A stretch of DNA of 64,000 bases from Lotus japonicus. Lineage: Eukaryota; Streptophyta; Magnoliopsida; Fabales; Fabaceae. Below, piece by piece: positions 1-10,845 of this stretch. The stretch lies in contig NC_080042.1 in the NCBI RefSeq assembly GCF_012489685.1, positions 55,170,066 through 55,234,065 on the forward strand, given 5' to 3'. The first letter of the stretch is position 1; the number at the start of each line of letters is the position of its first letter. The position numbers and the translations under genes were made by a program. The notes below the pieces were generated by a model. That model worked only from the letters and a program-made list of their open reading frames with translations. It was not told where the DNA came from and did not search any database.

Positions 1-3000
1 TTTGGGAAGCATGTAGATGAAGACCACCATCAATATGTAGAGTGAGCATGGTCTTGTAATTAACTGATTCATTTTGGACAGCCAGCTTGAGTTTGTAGCT
101 ATAAGAAAGAACAGCAGTAAAAACTTTCATCTGTCTATATGCAAAATCCTTTCCTAGACATATTCTTGGACCAGCCTGCATAACAACAAGTTAAATTTCA
201 TTACTAAAAAAAGAAATTGTTTCTTTTGGATAATTCACAGTCCTTCCAGTTCTTCTCAGTGTTCATATTTTGCTCATTCTAACCTGAAAGGCAGTGAACT
301 TGAAAGAACTCTCTTGTTGGAAAGTTCCACTTTCATCAATCCATCTCTCAGGTTTAAATTCTTCAGCATCATCACCCCATATGAATTTCATCCTGCCCAT
401 AGCATATGGCTGATAAGCTATAGTATCACCTCTCCTGATACTAAATCCATCCGGCAATGTTTCACCTGATAAGCAAAGTTTACTATCCTGTTTCAGCACA
501 GATAGAAAATCTTTAGATAGAGTAGTTTGAGGATCAAAATATTCTTTCCCGGTTTAGTGTTCTCTTATCAATAGAATTGTGTCATGTCATTTAAAACTTA
601 CCCATATAAGATTTTTTTAAATTGAAATGATATAATTCTATTTGTCAGGAGACACCAAATAGAGACAAAAGATATCAATCCCTAATTGGATATGCAATAA
701 CATGTTCTCTATTCTTTCTTATCTATCTAATGAAATATTTTATGTGCATATAATGCACAAGTTCATCACCACTGGAACTGCAGGGTAGAGTCTGAGTGTC
801 TCAGCCAAAGCTGCATGCAAATAATGCATCTTTTCAAGGGCCCCATCAGTTAGCCTATCTGCAAGTTCATCAATATTGCAAATGTTGTTCAACTTTGTTA
901 CTGCTTGAACTTCATGTGCAATTTTTTCTTGGATATCAGGATGCTTGCAGAGCATGTAAAATAACCAAGAAAGAGTAGCAGCTGTTGTATCTCTTCCTGC
1001 AATCATGAAGTTGAGGATAATGTCTCTAAGATAACTTGGATCTGTTTCTTTGGATGCCATAAACCTTGAGACCATGTCTTCTCTTCTCATCTGACATTAG
1101 ATGTGTAATTAAAATGGATAATCACTTCACCAATTTTGCATCACTAAGGTATAAGAGATGGTTGTAACTTGTAAGAGTTAAGACTCACTGGCAAATTATG
1201 TGGTAAGTTTTGGACTTGCTCTATCTTGCTTTTGATGATTTTATAAACAAATTCATCCACCACTTTAATATGGTTCCTCAGTGCTGCTTCTGTTCCAATG
1301 TTGAGGAACCGCTTTATTCTCCAGAAAATATCAACATAACGATACAAGGTAATGGCACTTGCTTCATCAAATGCATTGGAGAATTTGGTTCCTTCTTTGT
1401 TTGTTCCAGAAATGGTGTCCAAGTCTACGCCAAGGATAACCTTAAACACTGAATCTAGAGTCGATTTCATGAACAACTCCTGCCATGCACCATTAGATTA
1501 ATAGGTCTTTTATTTATATAAGACTGTTAGAAATATATATAATATTATTTGTGTTTTATAAGATTTTGATACCGTTAATTAGTTCATGACATGTTATCAG
1601 AGCTTGTTTTAGAGTTCAATTCTTCTTTCCCCCAATTATTTTGATAAATGTGGAATTTCACCACAAGCTAGGTGAGCATGTGCGCATTAACCTTTCCTCA
1701 ACAGTTTAAATTTTTAAGATAATTCGTTAATGAGATTGACAAACCAACTTGTGCCAACCATGTAACAAAATCTTACTTTGAAGTCAAGTGTTTCATTTGA
1801 TATGGTAGCTTTTGAAACAACTCGTGCAAGTTTTGCTGCATTGGATTTAAACACTTGAAGGCTAAAATCTTTCACTGTTTTTGTGGCGATTTCATAGCTA
1901 GACACTTTCCTTTGATGTTGCCATTTCTCTCCGTCCACTGTAAATATTCCATCCCCCAAAAGATCTGTTAATATCCCATAGTGGTACCACCCCTGCAATA
2001 GAACAGAGGATTAAGAATTTGAGCTTTCAACTATTCTATCTTATCAGGCTTTAAATTAAAATTAAGAAATCCAAAGAAACCTTTAGTTGTATTTGGCATG
2101 CAGATGTTATACTTTTGGTTTTCTTTAGATTATTAGTTAGGCTTAAATGCATTTTGTGCCCTTGATGTTTCAGGGGCGTGCAAATGATACCCCTCTTCTA
2201 ATTTTGTCGACGTTTGTACCCTCCATGAAATAAAAGAGTGTAGTGTTTACCCTTCCGTCAGTCTTTTTTTTTTTTCTTTTTTCTGGCATGCCACGTGGAT
2301 AATAGTAAAACAAATGGAAAAAAGGGGTGGGGGGATTTGAACTCGGAGCTAGAAGTAGCAAAACAACCATATAACCAGTTGAGCTACATGCATAATTAAT
2401 ATATGTTGTACGAAAATTAAATTTATATCATCTCCTTCATCATCATCAATTTCATATCCTCTTCTCCTTCCTCCTCCTTCTCCATCACAACACACACAGA
2501 CTCCACAATCTCAAAATCAGATTGATCATCAAATACCTAAAAACACAGAAGAAGAAGAAGAAGAAGAAGAAGAAGAAGAAGAATTTTGCGTTAGTTTTAG
2601 GATTTTAAAATCAATACTGCTCACTCACACACACAATTCTCATGTTTTAACCCCTTTATGCTGCATTGGAGAGTCTGTGTGTGTTGTGATGGAGAAAGAG
2701 GAGGAAGGAGAAGAGGATATGAAATTGATGATGATGAAGGAGATGATATAAATTTAATTTTCGTACAACATATATTAATTATGCATGTAGCTCAACTGGT
2801 TAAATGAGTGTTTTGCTACTTCTAGGTCCCGAGTTCAAATCCCCCCACCCCTTTTTTCCATTTGTTTTACTATTATCCACGTGGCATGCTAGAAAAAAGA
2901 AAAAAAAAAGCCACGTTAGCCCCTCCGTTAGTTTACTAACGTTGAAACTGACGGAAGGGTAAACACTACACTCTTTTGTTTCATGGAGGGTACAAACGTC

Positions 3001-4358
3001 GACAAAATTAGAAGAGGGGTATCATTTGCACGCCCGTGAAACATCAGAGGCACAAAATGCATTTAAGCCTATTAGTTACATGAGAAAATACTATTTCACC
3101 ATGTATTACAATTGCAACATTGTAAAATTGGGTTGAGAATACATTATGGAAAATTCAAAAAATACTTTTTCCTCATGTAAAAGGAAGAAATTATAAATAT
3201 CTCAAACTTTAGACAAAAAAGTGGAATACTTTGTTGAGATAAAACATTCACGCGATAGAGAAATAAAAGCAAGAACACAATCACAACAGAAGAATATAAT
3301 GTAAAAAAATTTAAAATCAAAGAAAAACTAGGAACGTTCTATATAAAAAAACATTACACATACACTTTCCAAAACAAACATTTGAGTCCATCTCACAATA
3401 CTCTAGCACAAGAGCATAAGAGCACAAAAGCATAACAAAAGAAAATTGAAGTGTTTCGTGAAGCTGGTACATTTATAACAAATGATTTGAGTTTATATAG
3501 TCTTGGACACTCTCATCCTTCACCAACTTGATGTGTGTTTACAAACCCAGCGTGAATGTTAGTTCACCGAACAAACCTCTCCCTCTTCTTCCATTTTCAC
3601 TGCGTAGGAATATGCGATTTTGTGTTCGAATGTGCGCAATGTGTGTTGGGAATCCAAATTAAATAATGAGTACACGTTGAATGAAAAAAGTGTTGAACAT
3701 TTTATATGTGGGAGGACCTACGCACCGAATTCCCTAAGGTTTTGGATGAAAAAAGTTGTGTCCAATGTGAAGATCTCCTTACCATTCTTGGACTATGAAA
3801 GTTGCAATCATTTCCAAATATACTTCTGCTGTACTAATTACATATCATTTCTCAGCAACAAGCCAAATGAAAAACATCATCATATTTAGTTCATCCTTGT
3901 ACCTCCATGCTGAAATCAAAAGTCATCATGATGCTGAAGTAAGTAAATTATGGTCACATACTTCATATTATTACCCCTCTAGTGAAACTAAGCTTTAGAA
4001 TAGGCATCAACTATTAATATCTACTAAAAGTAATTTTGATGAGTACCTTCCCATAGTTTGCAAAGTTTGTTTTGAGGATATATTCAACGATGGCGGGGTC
4101 TGCAGTGTAAACCTCACACATGGGAAAGTTAAGCAACCGGTAAGTCTTGTGCTTTCTGGCGAGATCTGTCATGTAATCGTGCATCCTGTGGAAGTTGAAC
4201 AACTGATGTAGGATAGTCCCAGCAACCACATGGCGCTTTTCTTTGCTGCTTCGATTGAACCTTTTGAAATGGGTTCTTATCACAAAGAATATTAGAGCTA
4301 TAGCTCCAAGTGTTGCAGTTGCAGTTATAGGATCATAAGGAGAATATGAGAATTTCAT
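1..4358 (-). CDS. Cytochrome P450, CYP704-like (5 full exons plus partial 6th)
   Basis: Spliced P450 reading right to left. Exons as I place them: 4358-4047, 1992-1777, 1479-1189, 1090-770, 487-284, and 175-1 running off the window. Every junction is GT-AG and phase 0, giving 506 residues before the edge, so only the last few codons are missing. Residues about 8-27 form the N-terminal membrane anchor. Visible P450 signatures are the I-helix AGRDTT (about 304-309), the K-helix ETLR (370-373), PERW (426-429) and the haem-binding FQAGPRICLG with Cys454, which spans the exon 5/6 junction. Plant CYP704 enzymes are ER-bound monooxygenases that omega-hydroxylate long-chain fatty acids. The family call rests on overall resemblance, and the exact substrate cannot be read from sequence. 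No lesion is seen. Intron 1 (2054 bp) is enlarged by a MULE-type element. Confidence 0.9.
2548..2583. repeat. GAA microsatellite
   Basis: Twelve tandem GAA units at the hinge of the inverted-repeat element in P450 intron 1. Confidence 0.95.
2788..2842 (+). other. tRNA-like segment with A-box and B-box motifs inside the MULE element
   Basis: TAGCTCAACTGG (2788-2799) resembles a pol III A box, and GAGTTCAAATCC (2831-2842) resembles a B box at tRNA-like spacing. The other arm carries the reverse complement (B box 2333-2344, A box 2375-2386). No convincing cloverleaf with paired acceptor ends was found, so this looks like a captured or decayed tRNA or SINE head and not a working tRNA gene. A weaker copy of the same segment lies in the related element near 18835-18900. 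Confidence 0.5.
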
Positions 4359-6127
4359 AATGTGAGTAAGAAGATGAGGATGTTTAGGCTAGAGAGAATG
4401 AAGAAAGTGGTTTTTGATTTACCAATGAAATTGTTAATATAATGTTGGCCGTGGATGGAGGCTAAACATGGCACATATAATGCAACAACTTTTATGCAAA
4501 GTTAGGAATGATGAATGAAAATGGGAACTATCTCATAGAAAGAATGAGAATACGACAACGAATAGTACCATCCACCATGACCCAGCATGGAAACCACAAA
4601 TTTGTTTTTTTTTTTTTTTTTTTGAAAGAATGGAACCCACAAATTTTGAATTATGAAAAATTGGTTTTTTTTTTCTTAATACAAAGAGAACCAAAGCAAA
4701 ACAAAACAGAAAAAACCCGCCTAACTACCATGGTACCCAAGGAGTCAGCCAATCGTATGCCGCACCGCCGGCTCTCGCGTCCACATCAACCCCACCGCCA
4801 TATTCTGAATAATTCGCTTCTGTCATTAATCGCACTTTATGGTGCAAAGACTTTTTTTTTAAAGAACAGTGCAAAGACTACTCACTTTAAAGTGAGAATG
4901 ACTGAAATTATTTACAAGGTGTTTTCGGATTATACTTATGTAAGGGAGGTGGAACTAGATTTGAGGGGGTGAGAATAACAACTACCTCAAATGTTTAATT
5001 TGTTTGTGTAAATCACTAATAAGGGCGGACCATACATTTTAAGATAAGTAGGTAAAGAATTTCGTAACTTCTTTTTTATGTTTTATAATTAATAATTAAT
5101 ATTAATTAATTAATCTTACCAGTTCAGTAAGGCGTGAGGTTAAATCACATCGTGAGTGATTTATACAAATCCCTTATAAATAAAAGTATTAGTCTATTTA
5201 GGATTATGTAGTTTAAATCAATAATCATTCATAAATCAAACTTTAGTAATGCCATCTTTTATATATCATCATACTTTTATTTCTATCTCTTTTTTGTCGT
5301 ATTATTTAATCGATCATTTATCTCTTTTATCCTCATATCTCGCTAAGATTTACATTTATTAGATTCACATTAATCTTTATTGTATTTAAATACATCGAGT
5401 AAGTTAAATAATATTGTAATAAAAATACTTTGAATTTACCAAACTCAATTATTGAATATAAAGGTTATGTGAGAAAATAATCTCTTTGAAAATTTTATTT
5501 CAAAAATATATAAATATTAGAGTAATATTGCATACTTAGTGCATGCTTAGTTTAGTGTTAGAGCCAACGCAAACGAGATTTCATGTATTTCAAGACATTA
5601 ACGGAGAAATTAATAAAACAAAATTTAAAAAAATTACTTGAATGTGAAGTCACGTTAAGTTTAATGGAATCCAAACAAACACTTAGCTTAAGTTAGTGTA
5701 GCATCCTCTTAATGAAACCCAAAACAAATGATCTTCATTGTTTTAGAAGTAATTTGACACTTGTTGACATGATTTCAGTTCAGTTGCAAAAATCAAATTT
5801 ACACATTTTGACCAGTTATAACAGGTAGGTCAGCATATTATGTAAAATTACATTACTCTTAAGTGGTGAGTGATGCATATTAGAAAGAACCTCATGTACA
5901 TGTTCTTACATTTGAAGAATGCATGATTGTAAGCAAAATGAAAACGGGGGACAAGGATGAAAGTACCCCATCACGTACAGCAGAGACTTGATTACTTTAT
6001 CCCATGCTCGTTTTTGCTTTTCTGGCAAATCACAACCAACATCGTGGTGGTCCTCGTCCTGCGCATCTAGTCATTTCATATAGAAAATGTAAAGTTATCC
6101 ACACACTAAAATCATCGGACTCCCTAA
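4359..6127. other. P450 upstream region and AT-rich intergenic DNA
   Basis: Contains the P450 promoter side (about 4359-4500) and poly-T runs near 4604-4623 and 4850. A pair of open-frame stretches near 4508-4972 has no recognisable protein character. I see no gene. At about 5846-5882 is a short AAGTGGTGAGTGATGCATATTAG segment resembling the edge of the inverted-repeat element at 6128. Confidence 0.6.
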
Positions 6128-6333
6128 TATGCATTACTTTTCGAGTGGTGCAATTTTACACCACTTACTTTGATCGGTTATAACAGGTCAACACATTAAT
6201 TTTTTTTTAAAAAAATATCATTAAAAATTTGTTATATATTAAATTTCTTTAAAAAAATGTGTTAACCTGTTATACCAGGTTAAAAAAAAGTGGTGTAAAA
6301 TTGCACCACTTAAAAGTGATGTATATTAGAGGT
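6128..6333. mobile_element. Short inverted-repeat element (MITE-like)
   Basis: About 200 bp. The left side reads GTGGTGCAATTTTACACCACTT and the right side carries its reverse complement (AAGTGGTGTAAAATTGCACCAC), with a further inverted pair ggttataacagg / cctgttataccagg nearer the middle. No clear target duplication was found, so the superfamily is unassigned. Confidence 0.65.
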
Positions 6334-6577
6334 CACCTAAAATCATATGCACCTAATAATAAAGATAGGAGGGGAGAAGAGAAAAAAACAAAATACAATG
6401 AACAATATGATAAAAAAGAAAAGAAAAATAAAAAAATGAAATAAATGGAAATGAGATGGAAGGAAAAATGAATTGTATTTGAATCAGAACTTTTTTTTTT
6501 TACTTATCATAATTTGTGACGGTCAAAAGTGGTGTTTAAAAAATGTGTGTTGTGTTACAATACTAATCAGGTGCATG

Positions 6578-7074
6578 CAGTGGCGGATCCAGGATCCGGA
6601 GTTAGGGTGTTCAAAATTTTCAAATGAACACATTGGTAAAAATATAATTAAAAACAATTTTAATATGTTTATACATCAGATATTATACAAGTTATAGTTG
6701 TTTGTGAAGATAAACGGCGCGGAGCGTGACGGGCGAGCGGCGAGGTGCGGTGGACTGGTGTTGGTGGCTTGGCGGGGTAAACGCGAGAGAAACTGAGAAA
6801 GAGAGTAATTAGTGAGGTTTTTCACTTTTGTCCCTCACTAACCTATGTTTTTCATTCTTGCCCAGATTAACTTTTTTCCTGGCCTAATAACTAGCTCCTG
6901 GCCCAGAGTTTTTTGGTGCAAATTAGGTGGGTCTTTGGTGGAAATAAATGCAAAACTTAGTCTACTAGTTTAATTTAAAATTTGCAGGGGATTGAAAAAA
7001 AGTATAGGAGGGTAACTGCATTTTTTTTCCAGGGGGTTCATATGAACCCTCGATATGAATTGGGTCCGCCCCTG
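6578..7074. mobile_element. hAT-type non-autonomous element
   Basis: 497-bp element starting CAGTGGCGGATCC and ending in a related inverted sequence (GGTCCGCCCCTG). It is flanked by the exact 8-bp repeat GGTGCATG at 6570-6577 and 7075-7082. The 8-bp duplication and CAGTGG-type ends fit the hAT superfamily. It has no coding capacity. It shares terminal sequence with the element at 7550-8790. Confidence 0.85.
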
Positions 7075-7421
7075 GGTGCATGTGTATATAGAAATTTATA
7101 TATATTTTTATATTGCAGAATCATCGACATATTATTACATGTATATTGTGGGAGGACATGATGTTGTGACTTGTGAGTTCTATCTTCTTTCATAGCTGAT
7201 CCTAGCAAGAACGCTTACACTAAATTCAACATTTCCATGCATCTGACGGCCTCCAAGACTCCAAGTCATGCACCCCAGACATAAACATCCGGTTTCATTG
7301 GCAATTTGGCATGCTTCTGATAAGAATCACTGACTCATCAAAGAGCCTGACTAGTTGAGCGCATGCTGAAAGGACACTAGCTATTGTAATCTTATCTGGT
7401 GTAACCAAGTCATCACTCTAA

Positions 7422-9703
7422 GGACCCGTTTGGTGGTCAGGATAGGATATGATAGGACAGGATAATAATCATATCCTGTTGTTATCTGTTGTTTGTTGCG
7501 CCAGCAGGATATGATAACACTATCCTGTCTCCTATCCTATTCTGCCAATCAGTGGCGGACCCACATACAGTTCAGGGGGTTCAGTTGAACCCCCTGAAAA
7601 AAAAAATTCCTACCTACCCCCTATAGTAATTTTTTTTGAACCCCCTGAAATTAAAAAATTGCACCCAGGTCCCATGGTCACTCCTCTCTCTCACGCACTC
7701 ATTCTCACTCAGTCTCTCTCTCACCACACTCACGATTCTCTCACTCACGCACACCTCTTCTCCTGAGTTCTGACCACCACCGATCCAGTCCACCACCACC
7801 AGCCGACGCACCACCGCCACCGGCCACCAGCCCACCACAATCCTTCTCTGCTCACTACCTTCTCTCTCTCTCACGCTGTCACTCAAGGCACCACCCACTC
7901 TCTCTCTCAAGCACAAGCTGCACAACACACACCAGTGACACCACGCCACCAGTCCACCACCACCGGCGGCCACAACGCCACCACCCACTCAGCCACTCTC
8001 TCTCTGTTGAAGCTTGAAGGTTGGTTGGAATTGAAAACCCCCAAATTGAAAAACCCCAAATTGAAAACCTAAACCCCAAATTGAAAACCCTAACTGCTAT
8101 TATTTTGATTTGCTTTCCCTTTTGCTGAGTTTGAAAGTAGTTAAGTAGAGTATGTTGTCAATTGTTGAATTTGCTTAAATCAATTTGTCAATTGTTGTGA
8201 TTGAGAGTGATTCAATGCTCAGGGTGTGATAGAGCTGTTATGTTGTGGGAAAGGCTGGTTTAGAGCTGTCATGGCTATGGGAATGATTATGCAGATATCA
8301 TGTGTAGATGGAATGAATTTACTTGTGCAGGTGCTGTTTTTTTGCTGCATAATTTGCTGCATAAGGATGTCATTGGTTTTTATGGATGGTTTGAGCAATC
8401 TGAAACTTACCACATACTAGTTACACAATGGAAGTGTTATCCTATATAAACTTTATCCTTCTATACAAAACAAATGGTTCATGTAAATAGTATGGCAGTG
8501 GTCAGTTCTGCTTAAATTTGGAAAATACAAATGTCACTTGTTTGAAAACAGAGCACTGGTGCACATGCACGATGCCTTTCTTTTAGATAAGCTGTGGATT
8601 CAAGGAATGCGTGCCTTCTTACTTGTAGAGGATCAGATCGATCTTAATTAACAACACATTACTTTCCCCTTTGTTTTGTTTTGTTATGTTGATGTATAAA
8701 CATATTACAGTTATTTTTAATTATATTTTTATCGATGTGCTCATTTGAAAAATTTGACCCCCCTGACCCCGGGTCCTAGATCCGCCACTGCTGCCAATCA
8801 TGTGTAAAAGTTATCCTGAAGGGGGAGTTAAGATAGAACAGGATATGATATCAGTTATATATTTTCTTTCAGTATCCTAACTCCAAATTAATTTATTTTA
8901 ATATTATATTATTTATGATTTATAATAATATTAATTAATAAATATAAAAATATTAATTAATTTAACTAAAATAAATAATAAATAAAATTATTATTCATAA
9001 TAGTAAAATAGACTACTCACTTACAAATAATGATTTATTAATAATAATAGACTAATTTAATATTTTCATTCATATTATTTAAAAATTATTTATCTACTTG
9101 TATAATAATTTAAAAATAAAGTATTTTTGAAATAATAATATTTTTAATTTAGTTAATTTTTATTGTTTATCATGTGTCACAACTAAGTGGAAACCATTGA
9201 TTACAAATATTGATTTTTAATAGTAATAGGTTAATTTTCTATTTTCATCTCCTATTATTTAAAACTACTTATCTACTTATATAATAATTTATAATTTAAA
9301 TATAATGTGCTTTTGAAATAATAATAATATTCTTAATTTAGTTAACTTTTTTTGTTAATTATCATGTGTCACAACTAAGTGAAAACCAATTGGTTAACTG
9401 CATAATTTTATTTAAAATATAGGCTATCTTCAAAACAATAAAATAAGCTAATTAATAAAATTTAAATTAATTTTATTTATTTTAAAATATAGACTTATTC
9501 TTGAAAATGTAAAGAAATTAAATTTAATAGAATGATCAATTCTAAATGTATTTTTTATTCAAATATAAAATCTGATACATTTTTCCTTATCATATCATGT
9601 GCACCTCAAACACAGGATATGATAAGAGTTTATCCTGCTCTTATCCTATCCTGTTGCTATCATGTTCACATATCATATTCTATCCTGACCACCAAACGAA
9701 CCC
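7422..9703. mobile_element. PIF/Harbinger (Tourist-like) MITE, enlarged by a nested hAT
   Basis: Ends GGACCCGTTTGGTGGTCAGG and its inverted partner CCTGACCACCAAACGAACCC, flanked by the 3-bp repeat TAA (7419-7421 and 9704-9706), as expected for Harbinger. About 1.03 kb without the nested hAT insertion at 7550-8790. The interior is very AT-rich with no coding sequence. A sister copy lies in CRK3 intron 1 (50878-51266). Confidence 0.85.
7550..8790. mobile_element. hAT-type element nested in the Harbinger MITE
   Basis: 1241 bp, starts CAGTGGCGGACCC and ends with the inverse GATCCGCCACTG. It is flanked by the exact 8-bp duplication CTGCCAAT (7542-7549 and 8791-8798). The interior contains CT-rich and CCACCAC-rich stretches that create open frames without recognisable protein. 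It is non-autonomous and younger than the MITE it interrupts. Confidence 0.88.
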
Positions 9704-10055
9704 TAAATTTACATGTCATGGAAAAGCTCCAGCGCCTCTTCCATTGGCCACCTTGAACCAACCCTGTAATAATTGAATTCCATAATATGATATTTGTCTT
9801 ATTCATCTTCCTAAACAAATTTAATGCCATGTCAAGTCCTCCATTTCTCAAATACCCAACAACCATTGAGTTCCAAGTGACAACATCTCACATCTGTAAC
9901 AAGCATTTCATCAAACAGTTTCCTTGCATTATTCAACAACCCATAAGTCATATACAAGCTGATGTTCCTTCGCCAATGATGTTGAGTGCCTTATCATCAA
10001 AGGCAATTCCTCTGCCTCTAACGAATGTCACCTTGAAGTTCAGAGTTTACCCTGC

Positions 10056-10840
10056 TGTTGGCCCAATATTTTGGCCCAAAGGAAAAAAACACATCCGGCC
10101 CAAAACACCCAAGGTAGTCGAATTTGGACTAAAGAAAGAAAAAGGAAAATGCACCAAGTTAAGGAGGCAGCCGAATTCAACACTAGCAATTACGGCTAAA
10201 TACAGGCACATGTAACACGTGCCGCATTGACCAAGTCAGATTCTCACCACGTTGGTAAAAAACGTGGCCAAGAAACGGTTGAAGCAGTTGAAGAACACGA
10301 TCTCCACCACCATGCATGGAACTTCCGGAGCAAGCATCAGATCGTGGGGAATCAGACCCACTAACCCGTCCAACAAGGAAGAAAACCGCCAAGGACACGC
10401 GGGACATGGAGCTCTATAAATAGGAAAATCTAATTCAGAAAAAGGGTTCCCAACTCAAACTCTGAAAAATTCACCAGAAAGCTCTAATGTCCGCATCAAT
10501 GAGACTCAAGGAGCAAGACGTGATGATGGAGGAGTACGTTGCAGAACCAACATTTTAGTTTTCTTGCATTTCAGCTTGTCAATTTCCAGTCCCTTTGTGT
10601 AGTTTGTTTGTCGAATTCTACGTTTCACGTAGTTTTCATGTTATTTTAATTTACTTGACTTCTGTGTACTTGACTCATGTTTAATGAAATCTAGTTTCAC
10701 CTGAATTGCTCGTTGTTGTCGAAAACACACTCGTTCACACACAACACTTTGGCAAAGCGTTTTCTCAAAAGGACCCTGAAATCTAAACTTCCTTTAGTCG
10801 AACTAAGAGGATATTTATTTACCAAAAATCAGTGTAAACA
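10056..10840 (+). mobile_element. Solo LTR
   Basis: 785-bp sequence beginning TGTTGGCCCAATATT and ending GTGTAAACA (TG...CA), flanked by the exact 5-bp repeat CCTGC (10051-10055 and 10841-10845). A TATA-like CTATAAATA sits at about 10414-10422. With no internal region on either side, it is best read as the product of LTR-LTR recombination. The strand is inferred from the TATA orientation. Confidence 0.8.
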
Positions 10841-10845
10841 CCTGC

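Larger units (their letters stand above)
2140..3069. mobile_element. MULE-type inverted-repeat element in P450 intron 1
   Basis: 930-bp element whose two halves are near-perfect inverted copies (starts GGCTTAAATGCATTTTG, ends with its reverse complement). It is flanked by the 9-bp direct repeat TATTAGTTA at 2131-2139 and 3070-3078. A 9-bp target duplication with long terminal inverted repeats is typical of Mutator-like elements. It carries no transposase, so it is non-autonomous. The centre holds a GAA microsatellite. Each arm also contains a tRNA-like stretch, described separately. Confidence 0.9.
7185..10050 (-). pseudogene. PPR-protein pseudogene split by a Harbinger MITE
   Basis: On the minus strand, about 10040-9707 gives pentatricopeptide-like text (a run including VTWNSMVVGYLRNG and WNSIITGLVQGG) in shifting frames. 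On the far side of the MITE, about 7418-7185 continues it (PDKITIASVLSACAQL, then KPDVYVWGA and MHGNVE in other frames). PPR proteins are organelle RNA-binding proteins. This one is broken by several frameshifts and stops as well as by the insertion exactly at the TAA target site. A solo LTR lies immediately upstream at 10056, and the pseudogene may extend beyond it. It is dead, and the extent is approximate. Confidence 0.75.

Noticed and set aside
2785..2850. A functional tRNA gene
   Set aside because: Box-like motifs are present, but I could not pair acceptor or anticodon stems, and the segment is embedded in a repeat element in two inverted copies.
4508..4972. 154-codon frame upstream of the P450
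   Set aside because: Spans poly-T runs, has no domain and shows no sign of coding selection.
7614..8079. Frames in the hAT element as a gene
   Set aside because: Low-complexity Gly/Val/Arg text from CCACCAC repeats inside a non-autonomous element.
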